Of a stretch of 6,877 bases of DNA, positions 6,778-6,877 are shown one piece after another. This DNA is from an uncultured Bacteroidales bacterium (lineage in GTDB: Bacteria; Bacteroidota; Bacteroidia; Bacteroidales; Paludibacteraceae), in the NCBI GenBank assembly GCA_937911235.1, contig CALDPN010000151.1, positions 1-6,877 on the forward strand, read 5' to 3'. Made by a program: the position numbers and the translations under genes. The number at the start of each line of letters is the position of its first letter. Position 1 is the first letter of the stretch. The notes below the pieces were generated by a model. It ran no database searches and was not told where the DNA came from. It saw only the letters and a program-made list of their open reading frames with translations.

Positions 6778-6877
6778 TGAGTTGATAGGCATGCCCAGTA
6801 TAGGCTCAGGCCTGTCTTTTATACGATGAAAACAGTGGGCTTAAATCCATTGGTTTGCTGTAATTGCCTGAAACACA
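6778..6877 (+). other. Unassigned right-edge sequence: possible structured RNA or start of a gene
   Basis: This sequence lies directly behind the divergent promoter. On the plus strand it can fold into nested stems: AGGCA 6787-6791 with TGCCT 6865-6869; GCCCA 6793-6797 with TGGGC 6836-6840; a tight inner hairpin AGGC-TCAG-GCCT at 6802-6813; and a weaker stem around 6844-6856. That is a branched shape suggestive of a small RNA or leader. I do not recognise it as tRNA, tmRNA, SRP RNA, RNase P RNA or a riboswitch. Alternatively an ATG at 6826 opens a frame (MKTVGLNPLVCCNCLKH) that reaches the edge, but no Shine-Dalgarno precedes it. A minus-strand frame also crosses this region (6877-6806). The window is too short to choose. 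Confidence 0.3.
6806..6877 (-). CDS. Possible C-terminal tail of an unknown upstream gene (very uncertain)
   Basis: Reading the minus strand from the window edge, one frame stays open for 23 codons (CVSGNYSKPMDLSPLFSSY, then KRQA) and ends in TGA at 6808-6806. If real, it is the end of a gene lying about 185 bases upstream of purM in the same direction. An open frame this short is not significant, and I recognise no family in it. It competes with the plus-strand readings of the same bases, which have a promoter in their favour. Confidence 0.15.
   Translation of the reverse strand, partial: CVSGNYSKPMDLSPLFSSYKRQA

Noticed and set aside
6788..6795. GGCATGCC palindrome
   Set aside because: An 8-base palindrome is common by chance, and its bases are also used in the longer candidate stems.
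6784..6809. Minus-strand peptide resembling a protein tail (AHCFHRIKDRPEPILG type reading ending in TAA near 6770)
   Set aside because: The frame has an in-frame stop just upstream (near 6841) and no long open stretch, so it cannot be a gene end without a frameshift for which there is no evidence.
6802..6816. GGCTCAGGCC resembles part of the signal recognition particle RNA
   Set aside because: The conserved GGAA tetraloop and the paired GGAGCAGCC side are absent, so this is only a short hairpin.
1..6877. CRISPR arrays, insertion sequences, tRNA or rRNA genes, defence or phage genes
   Set aside because: No spaced direct repeats, transposase-like protein, cloverleaf or ribosomal RNA sequence is visible; the window is almost fully accounted for by housekeeping genes.

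Overview
The window looks like ordinary chromosomal DNA from a member of the Bacteroidota, most likely Bacteroidales-like. Three things point there. The PurM (388 residues) and LpxD have the sequence style typical of that phylum. Gene starts sit behind A/T-rich leaders without an obvious Shine-Dalgarno. The two best promoter candidates match the Bacteroidota -7 motif TAnnTTTG. Base composition is moderately A/T-rich. I did not find a credible new defence, mobile or biosynthetic system.

Every recognised gene lies on the minus strand, so transcription runs from high to low coordinates. The first block is purM (6621-5455), prfA (5451-4348) and pyrF (4331-3501). They are separated by 3 and 16 bases and almost certainly form one transcript. 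Together they cover purine synthesis, translation termination and pyrimidine synthesis. A 194-base gap (3307-3500) follows, and nearly all of it is one large imperfect inverted repeat. The second block is an HD-domain phosphohydrolase of the SAMHD1-like type (3306-2095), lpxD (2040-994), lpxC (997-95) and the first 29 codons of lpxA (88-1, cut by the window edge). lpxD and lpxC overlap by 4 bases and lpxC and lpxA are 6 bases apart. LpxA, LpxC and LpxD are the first three acyl-chain steps of lipid A synthesis, so the organism builds a Gram-negative outer membrane.

Upstream of purM (6622-6877) is a short regulatory stretch. It holds a -7 element for purM, an A/T-only hairpin, and a full-consensus promoter pointing the other way (to the right). 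That promoter leads into about 95 bases that run off the window. They can be read as a structured RNA, as the start of a plus-strand gene, or as the tail of a minus-strand gene.

Three points deserve a second look. First, LpxC is a stand-alone 300-residue protein with no FabZ domain, although LpxC-FabZ fusions are common in Bacteroidota. Second, there is the intergenic palindrome. Third, there is the divergent promoter with foldable sequence behind it.
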